Numbered from the stretch's first letter, positions 34,829 to 44,771 are shown. The stretch is DNA of 64,000 nucleotides from Bacteroidia bacterium (GCA_016787785.1 JAEUTO010000014.1:310001-374000); one strand, 5' to 3'. Notes: generated from the sequence alone by a model not told the origin. A program made the numbers and translations.

Positions 34829-36071
34829 CTTCAAAACTATAGATCACCAATCCACTGCGCATTTTTGGTTCTACCCAGGTAGATTTTGGCGGCATAATGT
34901 TATTTGTATCGGCGATCCATTTTAAATGATCCATGGTTACAGGATAGAGGCCAAAGGCAACTTCGGCTTTGTCTTCATCAACCGATTTCTTAAGGGCTTC
35001 GGGGCCTTTAATGCCGGGGATAAATCCAATGCGCTTATCAATTTTAAGATCGTGAATACCAAATAAAGGCGATAAAATATGCTCTGTTAAAATAGATGCA
35101 TCTAAACTTCCTACAGGATCATCGCTATTGTACGTTCCTTTTTTACACGCAAGCGAATACCATTTACCATCGGTATACATGCTTATCTCGTGCTTCTTCG
35201 TGGGTTTATATATAGTTTCTTTTATTTCTTTTACCTCAAATTTGTCTGCTAATTTTTGAAGCAGTTCCTTTACTGTCAAATTATTAAGATCTTTTACAAC
35301 ACGGTTGTAATCGTAAATTTTTAATTGTGTTTCTGAAAAGAAAACACCCAAATAATAATTAAACGCTTCTTTACCGGTATAATTTTTTTTCGCTTTACGT
35401 TTTATGTTACCCAGCAAGGCCGAAGATGCAGAGCGGTGATGCCCATCGGCAATATAAATACTTGGGATAGCAGAAAAACGTTTTGAAACAAGCTCTACAT
35501 TTTTTGTATCGCTTAATACCCATAAGGTGTGACGAACTTTATCGGTAGTTGTAAAATCGTAGTGCGGCACTGCTTTAGAAATATCCGAAATTAAATTATC
35601 CAAAACTGTATCATTTGGATAACAGAACAACACCGGCTCGGCATTAAATTCGCAAACCTCTAAATAATCTTTTAATTTTTCTTCACGTTGTGTAATTGTT
35701 TGCTCGTGAATTTTGATCACGCCATTCATATAGTCATCAATGCTGGTACAGCCAATAATGCCAATGAATTCAATATTATTCTTTATTTGGCGGTAAATAT
35801 AATAAGCCGGTTTTTCGTCACGCTGAAAGATCTTTTCTTTAATGAAGGACTTAAAACGGCGTTTTACTTTTACCAATCGCTCTTTAGATCCGGGTTTTGT
35901 TCTAATTCCATCATCAAAATCGGGGTTAATAACATGCAAAAACGTAAAAGGATTACCTGCCAATTTTTCTTTTAGTTCGGCAGGATTATAACCATCCACG
36001 CTACGCGAAGCTACCAGGTGTACCTTATCGTTGGTTGGCCTTAAGCCTTTAAAAGGGAGAACTGTTGCCAT
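34821..36071 (-). CDS. DUF1015 family protein
   Basis: 416 residues. Motifs ADGHHRSASSALLGN and YNRVVKDLNNL with the N-terminal FKGLRPTNDKVHLVASR identify DUF1015 (PF06245). Family function is unproven. In Bacteroidota it is commonly next to serA, as here, which hints at a link with serine metabolism. Confidence 0.85.
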   Translation of the reverse strand: MATVLPFKGLRPTNDKVHLVASRSVDGYNPAELKEKLAGNPFTFLHVINPDFDDGIRTKPGSKERLVKVKRRFKSFIKEKIFQRDEKPAYYIYRQIKNNIEFIGIIGCTSIDDYMNGVIKIHEQTITQREEKLKDYLEVCEFNAEPVLFCYPNDTVLDNLISDISKAVPHYDFTTTDKVRHTLWVLSDTKNVELVSKRFSAIPSIYIADGHHRSASSALLGNIKRKAKKNYTGKEAFNYYLGVFFSETQLKIYDYNRVVKDLNNLTVKELLQKLADKFEVKEIKETIYKPTKKHEISMYTDGKWYSLACKKGTYNSDDPVGSLDASILTEHILSPLFGIHDLKIDKRIGFIPGIKGPEALKKSVDEDKAEVAFGLYPVTMDHLKWIADTNNIMPPKSTWVEPKMRSGLVIYSFEDE

Positions 36072-36074
36072 TTT

Positions 36075-36160
36075 TAATTCAGTCGTTAGAGGTTAGTCTG
36101 AAGTCGTTAGTCAATAGTCCCCAGTCCTAAGACTATCGGCTAAAATCCAACGACTATAGA
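36075..36160. repeat. AGTCGTTAGTC-type intergenic repeat text
   Basis: The gap between serA and DUF1015 holds repeated TCGTTAG, GTCGTTAGTC, CAACGACTATAGAC wording on both strands, similar to 9,215-9,283. Probably a degenerate repeat family; no terminator stem is clear. Confidence 0.3.
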
Positions 36161-36164
36161 CTGT

Positions 36165-37118
36165 TTATTTCAATGCTTCAATTAATTTTTCTGCCAGCTC
36201 AACACCAATACGCTCCTGCGCTTCGTTGGTTGCCGCACCAATGTGTGGGGTCAACGAAATTTTTGGGTGTTTTAAAATAGCAATTGATGGGCGCGGCTCG
36301 TTCTCGAACACATCTAAACACGCATGCGCAACTTTGCCACTGTTTAATGCTTCTAAAAGATCGTCTTCGTTTATTACACCGCCACGGGCTGTATTTATTA
36401 GTATCACTCCATTTTTCATAGAGGCAATTTCGTGACGTGTAATTAATTTACCACCCGGTACATGAAACGTAATATAATCTGAATTTTGAATGACCTTATC
36501 CATGCCAACGGTTTTGATACTTACGGAGGCCGCTTTTTCATTGCCATCAATTTCAATATCTATTTTAGCATCAGTAACAAACGGATCAAAGGCTAAAACT
36601 TTCATTCCTAAGCCCAAAGCCATTTTAGCAACGGTTTGGCCTATTCTTCCAAAGCCAACAATACCCATGGTCTTACCTCTTAACTCAATACCTTTTGCGT
36701 ATTTTTTCTTAAGGTCATCAAATTTATCTTCGCCGCTGTTTGGCATCTGGCGGTTACTATCGTATAAAAAACGTGCTGCATTAAATAAATGAGCAAACAC
36801 CAATTCAGCTACAGAGTTGCTTGATGCAGCCGGTGTATTAATAACGTTAATGCCTTTTGATCTTGCGTATTCCACATCAATATTATCCATACCTACTCCG
36901 CCACGGGCAATTACCTTAAGGCCGGGACATGCATCAATAATATCTTTTCTAATTTTAGAAGCACTGCGCACAGTAACTGCAACATAACCCTTGTCGTTAA
37001 TTTCAGATGCAATGTTAGCTTGTTCAACTTTTTCTGTTACAACTGTAAAACCAGCTTTTTCCAGTAAACCTTTTCCAACGGCATCAATGCCATCGTTTGC
37101 CAAAATCTTTTTACTCAT
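36165..37118 (-). CDS. serA: D-3-phosphoglycerate dehydrogenase
   Basis: 317-residue short form without an ACT domain. NAD-binding loop GFGRIGQTVA, catalytic Arg in NTARGGVINEDDL, the Glu in FENEPRP and the catalytic His in TPHIGAAT are present. Oxidises 3-phosphoglycerate to phosphohydroxypyruvate, committing carbon to serine synthesis. Without ACT it is unlikely to be feedback inhibited by serine in the E. coli manner. Confidence 0.9.
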   Translation of the reverse strand: MSKKILANDGIDAVGKGLLEKAGFTVVTEKVEQANIASEINDKGYVAVTVRSASKIRKDIIDACPGLKVIARGGVGMDNIDVEYARSKGINVINTPAASSNSVAELVFAHLFNAARFLYDSNRQMPNSGEDKFDDLKKKYAKGIELRGKTMGIVGFGRIGQTVAKMALGLGMKVLAFDPFVTDAKIDIEIDGNEKAASVSIKTVGMDKVIQNSDYITFHVPGGKLITRHEIASMKNGVILINTARGGVINEDDLLEALNSGKVAHACLDVFENEPRPSIAILKHPKISLTPHIGAATNEAQERIGVELAEKLIEALK

Positions 37119-37192
37119 AATTAAATCCTTAAAATATTAAGAATTTAAATGTAAAGATTAATTGCTCAAAAAGATAGTATTCCGTAAAAAAA

Positions 37193-38722
37193 TTAAAATT
37201 TAACGCCTACCGTGGCTGAAACATTGGTAGCATTATACTTTACTGTTGCTGTTTGCGGAAGCGTGTTAAAGAAATAATAATCTTCGGTGCTTAAGGTCTT
37301 TACCCAAACAAAGTCAAAATAAACATTGTTCTTGGTTCTGAAGCCCGCGCCAATTGAAAATGAATTTCTTACAAATTTACCCGAAAAAACGTCGCCAAAC
37401 GGACTACCCTGCATATTATAACCTACACGAAGCATAACAGGTTTTACGTTAAATTCGGTGCCAACACGTATGTTATGGCCCGGCGAATACTTATTTTTAA
37501 TTACAGTATTAACGCCTGCAAAATCATCCACCTCGCCACTGCTTAAAGACGCATTCTTGTAATTTACCATTTCATAATCAATACCAACGGCCGCTAATCT
37601 GCCAATAATAATGGCTGCATTGGCGCTTAGTCTTGAAGGAGTTATAACGGTGTAGTTAAAATAGCCACCATCTTTTGGATCTTTTGTAGAAATTGGTGAA
37701 CCCACTTTTTTATCAAAAGAAGCGCTCATTGCGTTATAATACTCATCTTTTAAAGTATAAATAGTTGGCGTATGATAATAAAGGCCCAAACGGAAATTAT
37801 CATTTACACGGACAATTCCGCCGATCTTTAAATTAACACCACTACCTTTTGTTTTAAAATACTCTGTATAAGTTAAACTATTAAAACCTCCAAGGTCATA
37901 ATAATCGGAGTGCAAATTTGTTGGCTGTTGAAGATAACTTGTTGTATACGTGTTTGGTGATGTATAACCGATCTTCATACTATCTTTATCATCCACCTCG
38001 TTATGTGTTGTGGTTGACGTGTACTCCAATCTAGGCAAACCAAGGCTCACACCAAAATAAAATTCATCTTTATAAGTGTAAGCATAAGAAAAATTAAGTT
38101 CGTTTGTTTTACCAGATGTTACAATATCGCGGGTTTGTTTTACCGCGCGCTTGGTATCCACTAACGAATTGTATGTTTTGCTTACAGTATCATTATCCAA
38201 TAAATAAACATCGTAAGCCATTCCTTCGTAAAAACTATTTAAATTACCGTACGATTGGTTGGCCACATTTACCATATCCTTTAAAATAGAACTATTATTT
38301 GTGTAGCCCGACATCCTTGTTTTATTAAGGAAATTCTGCGTTTGCGAATTGGTAAAAGAAATAATGTTACGACTGTCTTTATCATTTTTTGCAGCCCAGC
38401 CACCCAAAATTCCAAAATTATTAAATGCAAAAGCAGCGTTAGAAATAGTTGACGATTTTCCATTAAGAGTTCCTTCATTATTGGTAGTGCGTAAACCACC
38501 AGAGAAAGTAATTTCACCTCTTCTGTAAAGACCTAAACCTGCAGGATTATACGCTGCGCAGCTAAGATCGGCACCAATAGCGCCAAAAGCCCCGCCCATT
38601 GCAACGAAGCGTGAAGATCCGTTTATGCCATAACGTGAATAACGAATAGCGTCAACGTCATTCTGTGAATGACCATTCAAACCTAAAATTAAAAGGCCGA
38701 ATAAAAATTTAATACGATACAT
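37193..38722 (-). CDS. FadL/OmpP1-like outer membrane protein
   Basis: 509 residues. Signal peptide ends near NGHSQ. N-terminal YSRYGINGSSRFVAMGGAFG, AYNPAGLGLYRRGEI and many alternating strands ending in an aromatic/Phe C-terminus (SATVGVKF) are typical of FadL-type beta barrels that take up hydrophobic compounds. It starts 5 bases after the Tyr-rich lipoprotein gene ends, so the two are probably one operon. Confidence 0.85.
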   Translation of the reverse strand: MYRIKFLFGLLILGLNGHSQNDVDAIRYSRYGINGSSRFVAMGGAFGAIGADLSCAAYNPAGLGLYRRGEITFSGGLRTTNNEGTLNGKSSTISNAAFAFNNFGILGGWAAKNDKDSRNIISFTNSQTQNFLNKTRMSGYTNNSSILKDMVNVANQSYGNLNSFYEGMAYDVYLLDNDTVSKTYNSLVDTKRAVKQTRDIVTSGKTNELNFSYAYTYKDEFYFGVSLGLPRLEYTSTTTHNEVDDKDSMKIGYTSPNTYTTSYLQQPTNLHSDYYDLGGFNSLTYTEYFKTKGSGVNLKIGGIVRVNDNFRLGLYYHTPTIYTLKDEYYNAMSASFDKKVGSPISTKDPKDGGYFNYTVITPSRLSANAAIIIGRLAAVGIDYEMVNYKNASLSSGEVDDFAGVNTVIKNKYSPGHNIRVGTEFNVKPVMLRVGYNMQGSPFGDVFSGKFVRNSFSIGAGFRTKNNVYFDFVWVKTLSTEDYYFFNTLPQTATVKYNATNVSATVGVKF

Positions 38723-38727
38723 AATAA

Positions 38728-40092
38728 TTATCTTGGACGGTTACCGCCTCCGCTATTTGAATTTCTTGGACTTGATGATCCGCTGCCACTGCTATTACTG
38801 CTACCACTATTAGAGTTAGAATTACTTGGAACCTCAAAACTACTACCCTGATTACGACCTGAGCCGTTGGAATTGCTATTAGGATCGAAAGAAGTGCCCT
38901 GGTTTTTACCTGAACCTGAATTATTATTTTCGAGTACACCACTATTTCTAATAGGCTTACCGGTATTGGTATTTTCGATCGGTGTGCCGGTATTTTTTAC
39001 CGGGTTGTTATTGGTGTTAGTATTTGTGTTACCTAAACCAAAATTTGGCCAAAAACCTGTTTCTTCTTTTGGCGTATTTCTTACTGGTATTGACTCATTC
39101 TTAGAAGGCGTATTTCCTAACGTAGAATTTCCGCGCGGAGTTGTATTTCCTCCCTTGGTCTCAGTAGTAATTTGATTGTTGCCAAAATTCTCTACAGGCG
39201 TATTACTTAATTTCTTACGTGGCACATCTGTAAATTTTGGAGTTGTTTCTTGTTTTATTGCTACATCGTTAATGAATTGTTGACGTGCACTTGCTTCATC
39301 AACCGACATACCCGGTGTGCTTTTACGGTGTCCGTTACCGCCACCATTACTGCCTCTTGGGCCATATGAGGCATGACTATAAGAACTGTTAACATCATAG
39401 CTGTTATAATAACCCCAGTTAGAACCATTATAAAAACCATTGTTGTAGCCATTGTAATAACCAGCCCAATATGGGTTGTAACCATAATTACCAAAAGAAG
39501 GATAACCACAAATACCTTGGCTATAATAAGGATTATAGTACGGGTTGTAATATGGATTTCCCCAATAAGGATTATTGCAGCCATAATAACCGCCATAACC
39601 ATAACCGCCGTTACCATAATAATTACCTGTACTAAAAACTAATGAAAGTCCGCTACTGTAATTATTAAATTGATTGGATGGCATGAAATAATTGTATGAA
39701 CCATAAATACTAGAGCCATAACTATATGGATTTTGGTTATACATGTAAGAATTGGTATAATAATTATCATAATAGCCTACGCCCGACACCGGGTTATTAA
39801 AACGGCGCATTTGGGAAGCATATTTGTAATCGTAGTAATCGTCTGAGTTATATTGCGGATCCTGATAATAAGGATTAGCGTCGTCTTTAGCCTTTTGCGC
39901 CAAAGCAGCTTCTTCCTGTTTTTGTTTTTCCTCCGCTTCTTTTTTTGCTCTTTGCTCCTCAGCAATTTTTGCTAATCGTTTTTCTTCCGACGGACTTGTA
40001 TAAATGTCATCGTTATAAGAAGCGATCTGAGAGGTTTTACACGAACTAAATATTAGTGCAAAAAGAGCTAATGGGACTAAGAATTTTTTCAT
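38728..40092 (-). CDS. Tyr/Gly/Asn-rich surface lipoprotein
   Basis: 454 residues. MKKFLVPLALFALIFSSC is a lipoprotein signal. Residues about 35-75 form a charged coiled coil (EEQRAKKEAEEKQKQEEA). Residues about 80-250 are dominated by Tyr, Asn and Gly (YYNPYYNPYYNPYYSQG), and the tail is Asn/Ser/Gly rich, ending SGGGNRPR. No domain recognised; low complexity suggests an extended, possibly adhesive or matrix-forming surface protein. Co-transcribed with the FadL-like gene. Confidence 0.7.
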   Translation of the reverse strand: MKKFLVPLALFALIFSSCKTSQIASYNDDIYTSPSEEKRLAKIAEEQRAKKEAEEKQKQEEAALAQKAKDDANPYYQDPQYNSDDYYDYKYASQMRRFNNPVSGVGYYDNYYTNSYMYNQNPYSYGSSIYGSYNYFMPSNQFNNYSSGLSLVFSTGNYYGNGGYGYGGYYGCNNPYWGNPYYNPYYNPYYSQGICGYPSFGNYGYNPYWAGYYNGYNNGFYNGSNWGYYNSYDVNSSYSHASYGPRGSNGGGNGHRKSTPGMSVDEASARQQFINDVAIKQETTPKFTDVPRKKLSNTPVENFGNNQITTETKGGNTTPRGNSTLGNTPSKNESIPVRNTPKEETGFWPNFGLGNTNTNTNNNPVKNTGTPIENTNTGKPIRNSGVLENNNSGSGKNQGTSFDPNSNSNGSGRNQGSSFEVPSNSNSNSGSSNSSGSGSSSPRNSNSGGGNRPR

Positions 40093-40231
40093 CGCAAATT
40101 TTTTAATAGTTAATAATATTGCGGAGATTTTAAGTAAATTTACGCAAAAACAAGCTATTAATTTTAATTTTTACATTTTTTATCAGTTAAATTATAAACA
40201 GATAAAATGTTTAATAGAACTAAATTGATTT

Positions 40232-41710
40232 ATGAGCAAGGTTATTACACCACAAGAGCAGGATTACAGTAAATGGTACAATGATATTGTTGTTGAAGCA
40301 GACATGGCAGACCATAGTGCCGTTAGAGGTTGTATGGTTATTAAGCCGCATGGTTACGCCATTTGGGAGAAAATGCAACAAACATTGGATAAGATGTTTA
40401 AAGATACAGGGCATGTAAATGCTTATTTTCCTTTGTTTATCCCAAAAAGTTTATTTGAAGCAGAAGAAAAAAATGCAGAAGGCTTTGCAAAAGAGTGCGC
40501 CGTTGTAACTCATTACAGGTTAAAGACCGATCCTCAAAATCCGGGGAAGTTAATTGTTGATCCTGAGGCAAAGCTTGAAGAAGAATTGATCGTTCGTCCT
40601 ACCAGCGAAGCTATTATTTGGAATACATACAAAGGCTGGATCCAAAGTTACCGCGATCTGCCGTTATTGATAAACCAATGGGCCAATGTGGTACGCTGGG
40701 AAATGCGTACACGTTTGTTCTTACGTACTGCCGAATTTTTGTGGCAAGAAGGACATACAGCTCACGAAACTAAGGAAGAAGCCGTTGAAGAATCGAAAAG
40801 AATGCTGGAAGTGTATGCAGATTTTGTAGAGAATTGGATGGCAATGCCCGTTATTAAAGGCTATAAAACGCCTAACGAACGTTTTGCCGGAGCTGATGAC
40901 ACTTACACTATTGAAGCCCTTATGCAGGATGGTAAAGCCTTACAGGCCGGCACATCTCACTTTTTAGGTCAGAATTTTGCCAAAGCATTTGATGTAAAAT
41001 TTGCTAATAAAGAAGGTAAACTAGATTACGTTTGGGCTACAAGCTGGGGCGTTAGTACGCGTTTAATGGGTGCGTTAATTATGAGCCATAGTGATAACCA
41101 TGGTCTTGTTATTCCACCAAAACTAGCGCCAACGCAAGTAGTTATTGTGCCTATTTACAAGACCGAAGAAGGTTTAACTAAAATAAATGAATTTGCTAAC
41201 TCACTTAAACTAAAACTACAGGCAAAAAATATATCCGTAAAATACGACAATCGCGATTCACAACGTCCGGGTTTTAAATTTGCAGAGCATGAATTAAAAG
41301 GTACACCTGTGCGCATCGCTATTGGCGAAAGAGACCTTGCCAACGGTACTGTAGAAGTAGCTCGCCGCGATCTTTTAAGTAAAGAAGTAATTAAAATGGA
41401 GGAAGTTGAAGCGTACGTGGCTAAATTGCTTGAGGATATTCAAACAAATCTTTACACAAAAGCTCTTGAAAGAACAAAGGCTAATACGCGCAAAGTTGAA
41501 TCGTACGATGAGTTTAAAAAAGTGCTGGATGAAAAAGCCGGTTTTGTTTTAGCGCATTGGGATGGTACGCCTGAAACTGAAGAAAAAATTAAGAATGAAA
41601 CAAAGGCAACCATTCGTTGCATTCCATTAAATAACCCGTTAGAGAATGGCGTTTGTATTTACAGTGGAAAACCCAGCACGCAAAGGGTGTTATTTGCCAG
41701 AGCTTATTAA
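40232..41710 (+). CDS. proS: Prolyl-tRNA synthetase
   Basis: 492-residue class II synthetase of the eukaryote/archaeon-like (type 3) group without an editing insertion. Motif 2 [20 protein letters not shown] and motif 3-like [20 protein letters not shown] are clear; the C-terminal anticodon-binding part and zinc-like end ([11 protein letters not shown]) follow. The next gene begins 11 bases after the stop. Confidence 0.95.
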   Translation: MSKVITPQEQDYSKWYNDIVVEADMADHSAVRGCMVIKPHGYAIWEKMQQTLDKMFKDTGHVNAYFPLFIPKSLFEAEEKNAEGFAKECAVVTHYRLKTDPQNPGKLIVDPEAKLEEELIVRPTSEAIIWNTYKGWIQSYRDLPLLINQWANVVRWEMRTRLFLRTAEFLWQEGHTAHETKEEAVEESKRMLEVYADFVENWMAMPVIKGYKTPNERFAGADDTYTIEALMQDGKALQAGTSHFLGQNFAKAFDVKFANKEGKLDYVWATSWGVSTRLMGALIMSHSDNHGLVIPPKLAPTQVVIVPIYKTEEGLTKINEFANSLKLKLQAKNISVKYDNRDSQRPGFKFAEHELKGTPVRIAIGERDLANGTVEVARRDLLSKEVIKMEEVEAYVAKLLEDIQTNLYTKALERTKANTRKVESYDEFKKVLDEKAGFVLAHWDGTPETEEKIKNETKATIRCIPLNNPLENGVCIYSGKPSTQRVLFARAY

Positions 41711-41721
41711 AACCAAACGCC

Positions 41722-42444
41722 ATGAGCAGCGAACAGGAAACAAAACAGAAGGAAAGCATTCTAAAATTACTTGCAGAGAAGTCTGTGATGAAACAAGATG
41801 TTTACTCCAACACCATCAATGTTTTTAACGAAATAAAAGATATTTTACGATCAAAGGCGGATGAATTATCAAGCGAGATCACCAAAATAGATAAACGTGT
41901 ACAGATCTATTACAAGGATGTTAGTCTGCAGGACATGTACTTAAAGGTGGCCGGTGATATTTTAGACTTCCAGATGCACTCTAATGTTTTTGAGTTCGAC
42001 AAGTCGCATCCCATGTACAAAACAAGTTATATTAAGAACAACGATCTTAATTCCTTTAGCGGCATTATTAGTGTTTATAATTTTCTTGCCGATTCTTATA
42101 AGTATAACCGTTTAAACGATGTTGGCTACTTAATTGCCCGCATATTTGTGAACCGCGAAAAAAAATTCTTTTTAGAGACCCGCACACAAATAGGGTATAA
42201 ATACAATTCGTTTAGTTTAGAACCTGTTTCAAAAGAACAGTTAACAGATATTATAAACGAGCTTATTATTTACGCGATCTCTTTCGATCTGTTCACGCCA
42301 CCATTTGATGCCGTTAAAATGGTAACGGTTGCCGAGATCCAGGAAAAATCAAGCAGCAGCGCTTTACGAACCGGCAAACGTTTAGGTTACTCCAGCAGCT
42401 CAGGCAACGCAATAAATGGCTTCGATGACGAAGTGAATTTGTAA
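41722..42444 (+). CDS. Hypothetical helical protein
   Basis: 240 residues, mostly helical, no signal peptide. MSSEQETKQKESILKLLAEK and FNEIKDILRSKADELSSEIT suggest a coiled-coil start; then QDMYLKVAGDILDFQMHSNV and a Ser-rich tail. No named family known to me. It follows proS by 11 bases and is likely co-transcribed. The ATG at 41,722 is chosen since earlier starts lie inside proS. Confidence 0.65.
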   Translation: MSSEQETKQKESILKLLAEKSVMKQDVYSNTINVFNEIKDILRSKADELSSEITKIDKRVQIYYKDVSLQDMYLKVAGDILDFQMHSNVFEFDKSHPMYKTSYIKNNDLNSFSGIISVYNFLADSYKYNRLNDVGYLIARIFVNREKKFFLETRTQIGYKYNSFSLEPVSKEQLTDIINELIIYAISFDLFTPPFDAVKMVTVAEIQEKSSSSALRTGKRLGYSSSSGNAINGFDDEVNL

Positions 42445-42556
42445 TTACATTTATTATTTAAGCAACAAAGTATATTCTAAATAAAAGCTACAATCAGAAG
42501 TTGTTAGAAACAATAACCATTTTAAAAAGAAAATGCATTGTTTAAAAGCTAATAAA

Positions 42557-43108
42557 CTAAAGTCTCAATAAGCACCTTTCATTTTCCAGCATTTTATTTT
42601 CAGGATCCACCAATAAAGATAGCCTTACATCCTGCATGGCTTTTTTATAGGTTGTTCTTAATTCCTTACGTTTAATAGCCTCCAGGAATCTTTTTATTTC
42701 TTCTTTGCTCTCTAAAATTAGTCCGGGTACTTTTGTAGGTTTACCATTGGCATCCTTTGCTACCATTGTAAAGTAGGAAGTGTTTGTGTGCTTTACTGTA
42801 CCAACTAAAAAATTCTCGGCAATAACTTTAATTCTAACAACCATTGATGACGTGCCCACATAATTTACCGAGGCATAAAGTGTTACCATCTCGCCCACTT
42901 CAATAGGATCAATAAATTCAACATTCTCTACAGAAACAGTAACGCAGTAATTACTTGCGTGTTTTGAGGCACAGGCATAAGCCACTTTGTCCATTAAAGA
43001 CAAAATAATACCACCATGTATCTTTCCTCCAAAATTAGCATAGGCAGGTATCATTAATTCACTAACGGTTGTGGCAGAGTAGCTCACTTCTTTAAAATTA
43101 TCTTCCAT
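42557..43108 (-). CDS. Acyl-CoA thioesterase, hotdog fold
   Basis: 183 residues. IPAYANFGGKIHGGIILSLMD with the hotdog helix and VSVENVEFIDPIEVGEMVTL match YciA/BFIT-type acyl-CoA hydrolases, which release free fatty acid and CoA. Single domain plus a Lys/Glu-rich C-terminal extension. Confidence 0.9.
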   Translation of the reverse strand: MEDNFKEVSYSATTVSELMIPAYANFGGKIHGGIILSLMDKVAYACASKHASNYCVTVSVENVEFIDPIEVGEMVTLYASVNYVGTSSMVVRIKVIAENFLVGTVKHTNTSYFTMVAKDANGKPTKVPGLILESKEEIKRFLEAIKRKELRTTYKKAMQDVRLSLLVDPENKMLENERCLLRL

Positions 43109-43125
43109 AAAAATATTTTGTTACT

Positions 43126-43157
43126 GAAAATTAGGAAATATTAACCCAGGAAACAAT
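43126..43157 (-). promoter_or_regulatory. Candidate thioesterase promoter
   Basis: On the minus strand ATTG (43,154-43,157), 20 bases, TAATTTTC (43,126-43,133); one mismatch in each element from the Bacteroidota consensus. 17 bases before the start codon. Confidence 0.35.
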
Positions 43158-43189
43158 TTCCTAAAGAATAAAAAAGTATTTTTATAGCG

Positions 43190-44335
43190 GTGGAAATTAA
43201 ACAACACTTAAAAATATTTATTGTAGGCCCGGCCTACCCGCTTCGCGGCGGCCCTGCGCAATTTAACGAGAACCTTTGCGCCGAGTTAAATAAAGCAGGA
43301 CACGATGCGCAAATAATTTCTTATTCATTACAATATCCTAATTTTTTATTTCCCGGTTCAACCCAGTATGAAACAAGTGGCAAATCACCCTCGGGAATAA
43401 AGATCCATACGTTGATAAACACTGTAAACCCTTTTAACTGGTTTAAAGTGGCGCGCTTTATAAAAAAAGAGAAGCCTGATTTTATTTTGTTCCGCTACTG
43501 GCTGCCCTTCTTTGGCCCGGCACTAGGCACTATCGGACGTCAGGTAAGATCAAAAACAAAAGTACTCGCGCTAACTGATAACATCATTCCACACGAAAAA
43601 CGCTTTGGCGATAAGCCATTCACGAATTATTTTGTAAAAAGCTGTCATGGTTTTATTGCCATGAGTAAAACAGTTTTAAACGACATTTCTAAATTTTCGG
43701 ATACAGAAAATAAAGCTTACTCCCCTCACCCCATGTACGAAACCTATGGTGCAATTGTGAGTATGGAAGAAGCGCGCAAAAAATTAAATCTAAATAATAA
43801 CGATAAGATTATTTTATTCTTTGGCTTGATCCGTCATTACAAGGGCCTGGACATTTTAATGGAAGCCATGGCGCATGCGGAAATTAAAAAACAAAATATT
43901 AAATTACTAATTGCAGGAGAATTTTACGAAGACAAACAACCGTATTTAGATCTAATTCAAAAACACAATTTACAAGATCAAATACTACTTCACGATAAAT
44001 TTATTGCCAACGAGGATGTAAGATATTATTTCTGCGCCAGTAATTTAGTAGCGCAAACCTACAGAAATGCCACCAACAGCGGCGTTACCATGGTAGGCTA
44101 CTTTTATGAAAAGCCCATGCTGGTTACCAATGTGGGTGGATTGGCAGAAATTGTTCCTAACGACAAATGTGGTTATGTAGTTGATACTTCTGTTTCAAAT
44201 ATCTCAGAAAAAATACTTGATTACTTCTCAAAAAATAAAGAAGCAGAATTCGCGCAGAACGTACGCGCGGAAAAGAAAAAATACGAGTGGACAGAGTTTA
44301 TTCGGGTGTTGCTTGATTTATATAGAACATCTTAA
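43190..44335 (+). CDS. Glycosyltransferase family 4
   Basis: 381 residues, GT-B fold. N-terminal GPAYPLRGGPAQFNENL binds the acceptor side, DKIILFFGLIRHYKGLDILM begins the donor domain and EKPMLVTNVGGLAEIV is the conserved sugar-nucleotide region. Donor and acceptor unknown; likely envelope polysaccharide. Start is GTG (43,190), which gives the family N-terminus directly; no nearby ATG. Confidence 0.87.
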   Translation: MEIKQHLKIFIVGPAYPLRGGPAQFNENLCAELNKAGHDAQIISYSLQYPNFLFPGSTQYETSGKSPSGIKIHTLINTVNPFNWFKVARFIKKEKPDFILFRYWLPFFGPALGTIGRQVRSKTKVLALTDNIIPHEKRFGDKPFTNYFVKSCHGFIAMSKTVLNDISKFSDTENKAYSPHPMYETYGAIVSMEEARKKLNLNNNDKIILFFGLIRHYKGLDILMEAMAHAEIKKQNIKLLIAGEFYEDKQPYLDLIQKHNLQDQILLHDKFIANEDVRYYFCASNLVAQTYRNATNSGVTMVGYFYEKPMLVTNVGGLAEIVPNDKCGYVVDTSVSNISEKILDYFSKNKEAEFAQNVRAEKKKYEWTEFIRVLLDLYRTS

Positions 44336-44384
44336 TTACTTCAATCCCCCTAGACCGCTTCTCCAAAGGGGATTTTCCGGAAAA

Positions 44385-44529
44385 TTTAACCACATAGGCA
44401 CATAGTTTTTTCATAGATCAAACAATATTATTACAAGTAACACATAGCATTTTCTTCGCTAGCGAAGAAAACTCTGTGCTTCTGTTCTGCGTTTAGCTAT
44501 ATCTTTTTCTATGTGTCTATGTGGTTAAA
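44385..44529. repeat. Long inverted repeat with central palindrome
   Basis: TTTAACCACATAGGCACATA (from 44,385) and its inverted copy, ending 44,529, match in 20 of 21 bases. Inside lies a perfect 22-base palindrome, TTTTCTTCGCT plus its complement (44,450-44,471). Whole element about 145 bases. The intergenic region 44,336-44,771 contains no gene; this element and the CTTAGTG repeats fill its first half. Confidence 0.75.
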
Positions 44530-44544
44530 AAACATTGTGTTGAT

Positions 44545-44578
44545 CTTAGTGAATCTTTGTGCCCTTAGTGTCTTAGTG
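44545..44578 (+). repeat. CTTAGTG short repeats
   Basis: CTTAGTG at 44,545, CTTTGTG at 44,555, CTTAGTG at 44,564 and 44,572, spaced 8-10 bases. This kind of heptad repeat is common in Bacteroidota intergenic DNA. Confidence 0.5.
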
Positions 44579-44771
44579 GTTTTAAAGATACTTATCAACA
44601 ACCTGTTAATTCATTATAACACATGTTAATACTTTAATCTTTTAACCATTCCTTCGCAATGTCTTTACAATCAAGGCTTTTAGCCGAAAAAGTTAATTAC
44701 TTCTTTTTTTGTTAATAAAGGCATTTCGCCACAAAGCCAAGCCTTCGTATTTTTAGTAATTAGGTATAAAA

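Noticed and set aside
39261-39642. Long antisense ORFs within the Tyr-rich lipoprotein gene
   Set aside because: They arise from the repeated Tyr/Asn/Gly codons and have unnatural Ile/Met/Val composition.
44545-44578. Regular heptad repeats that look like a CRISPR fragment
   Set aside because: Repeat units are only 7 bases with 1-3 base gaps, no spacers, and no cas genes are present.
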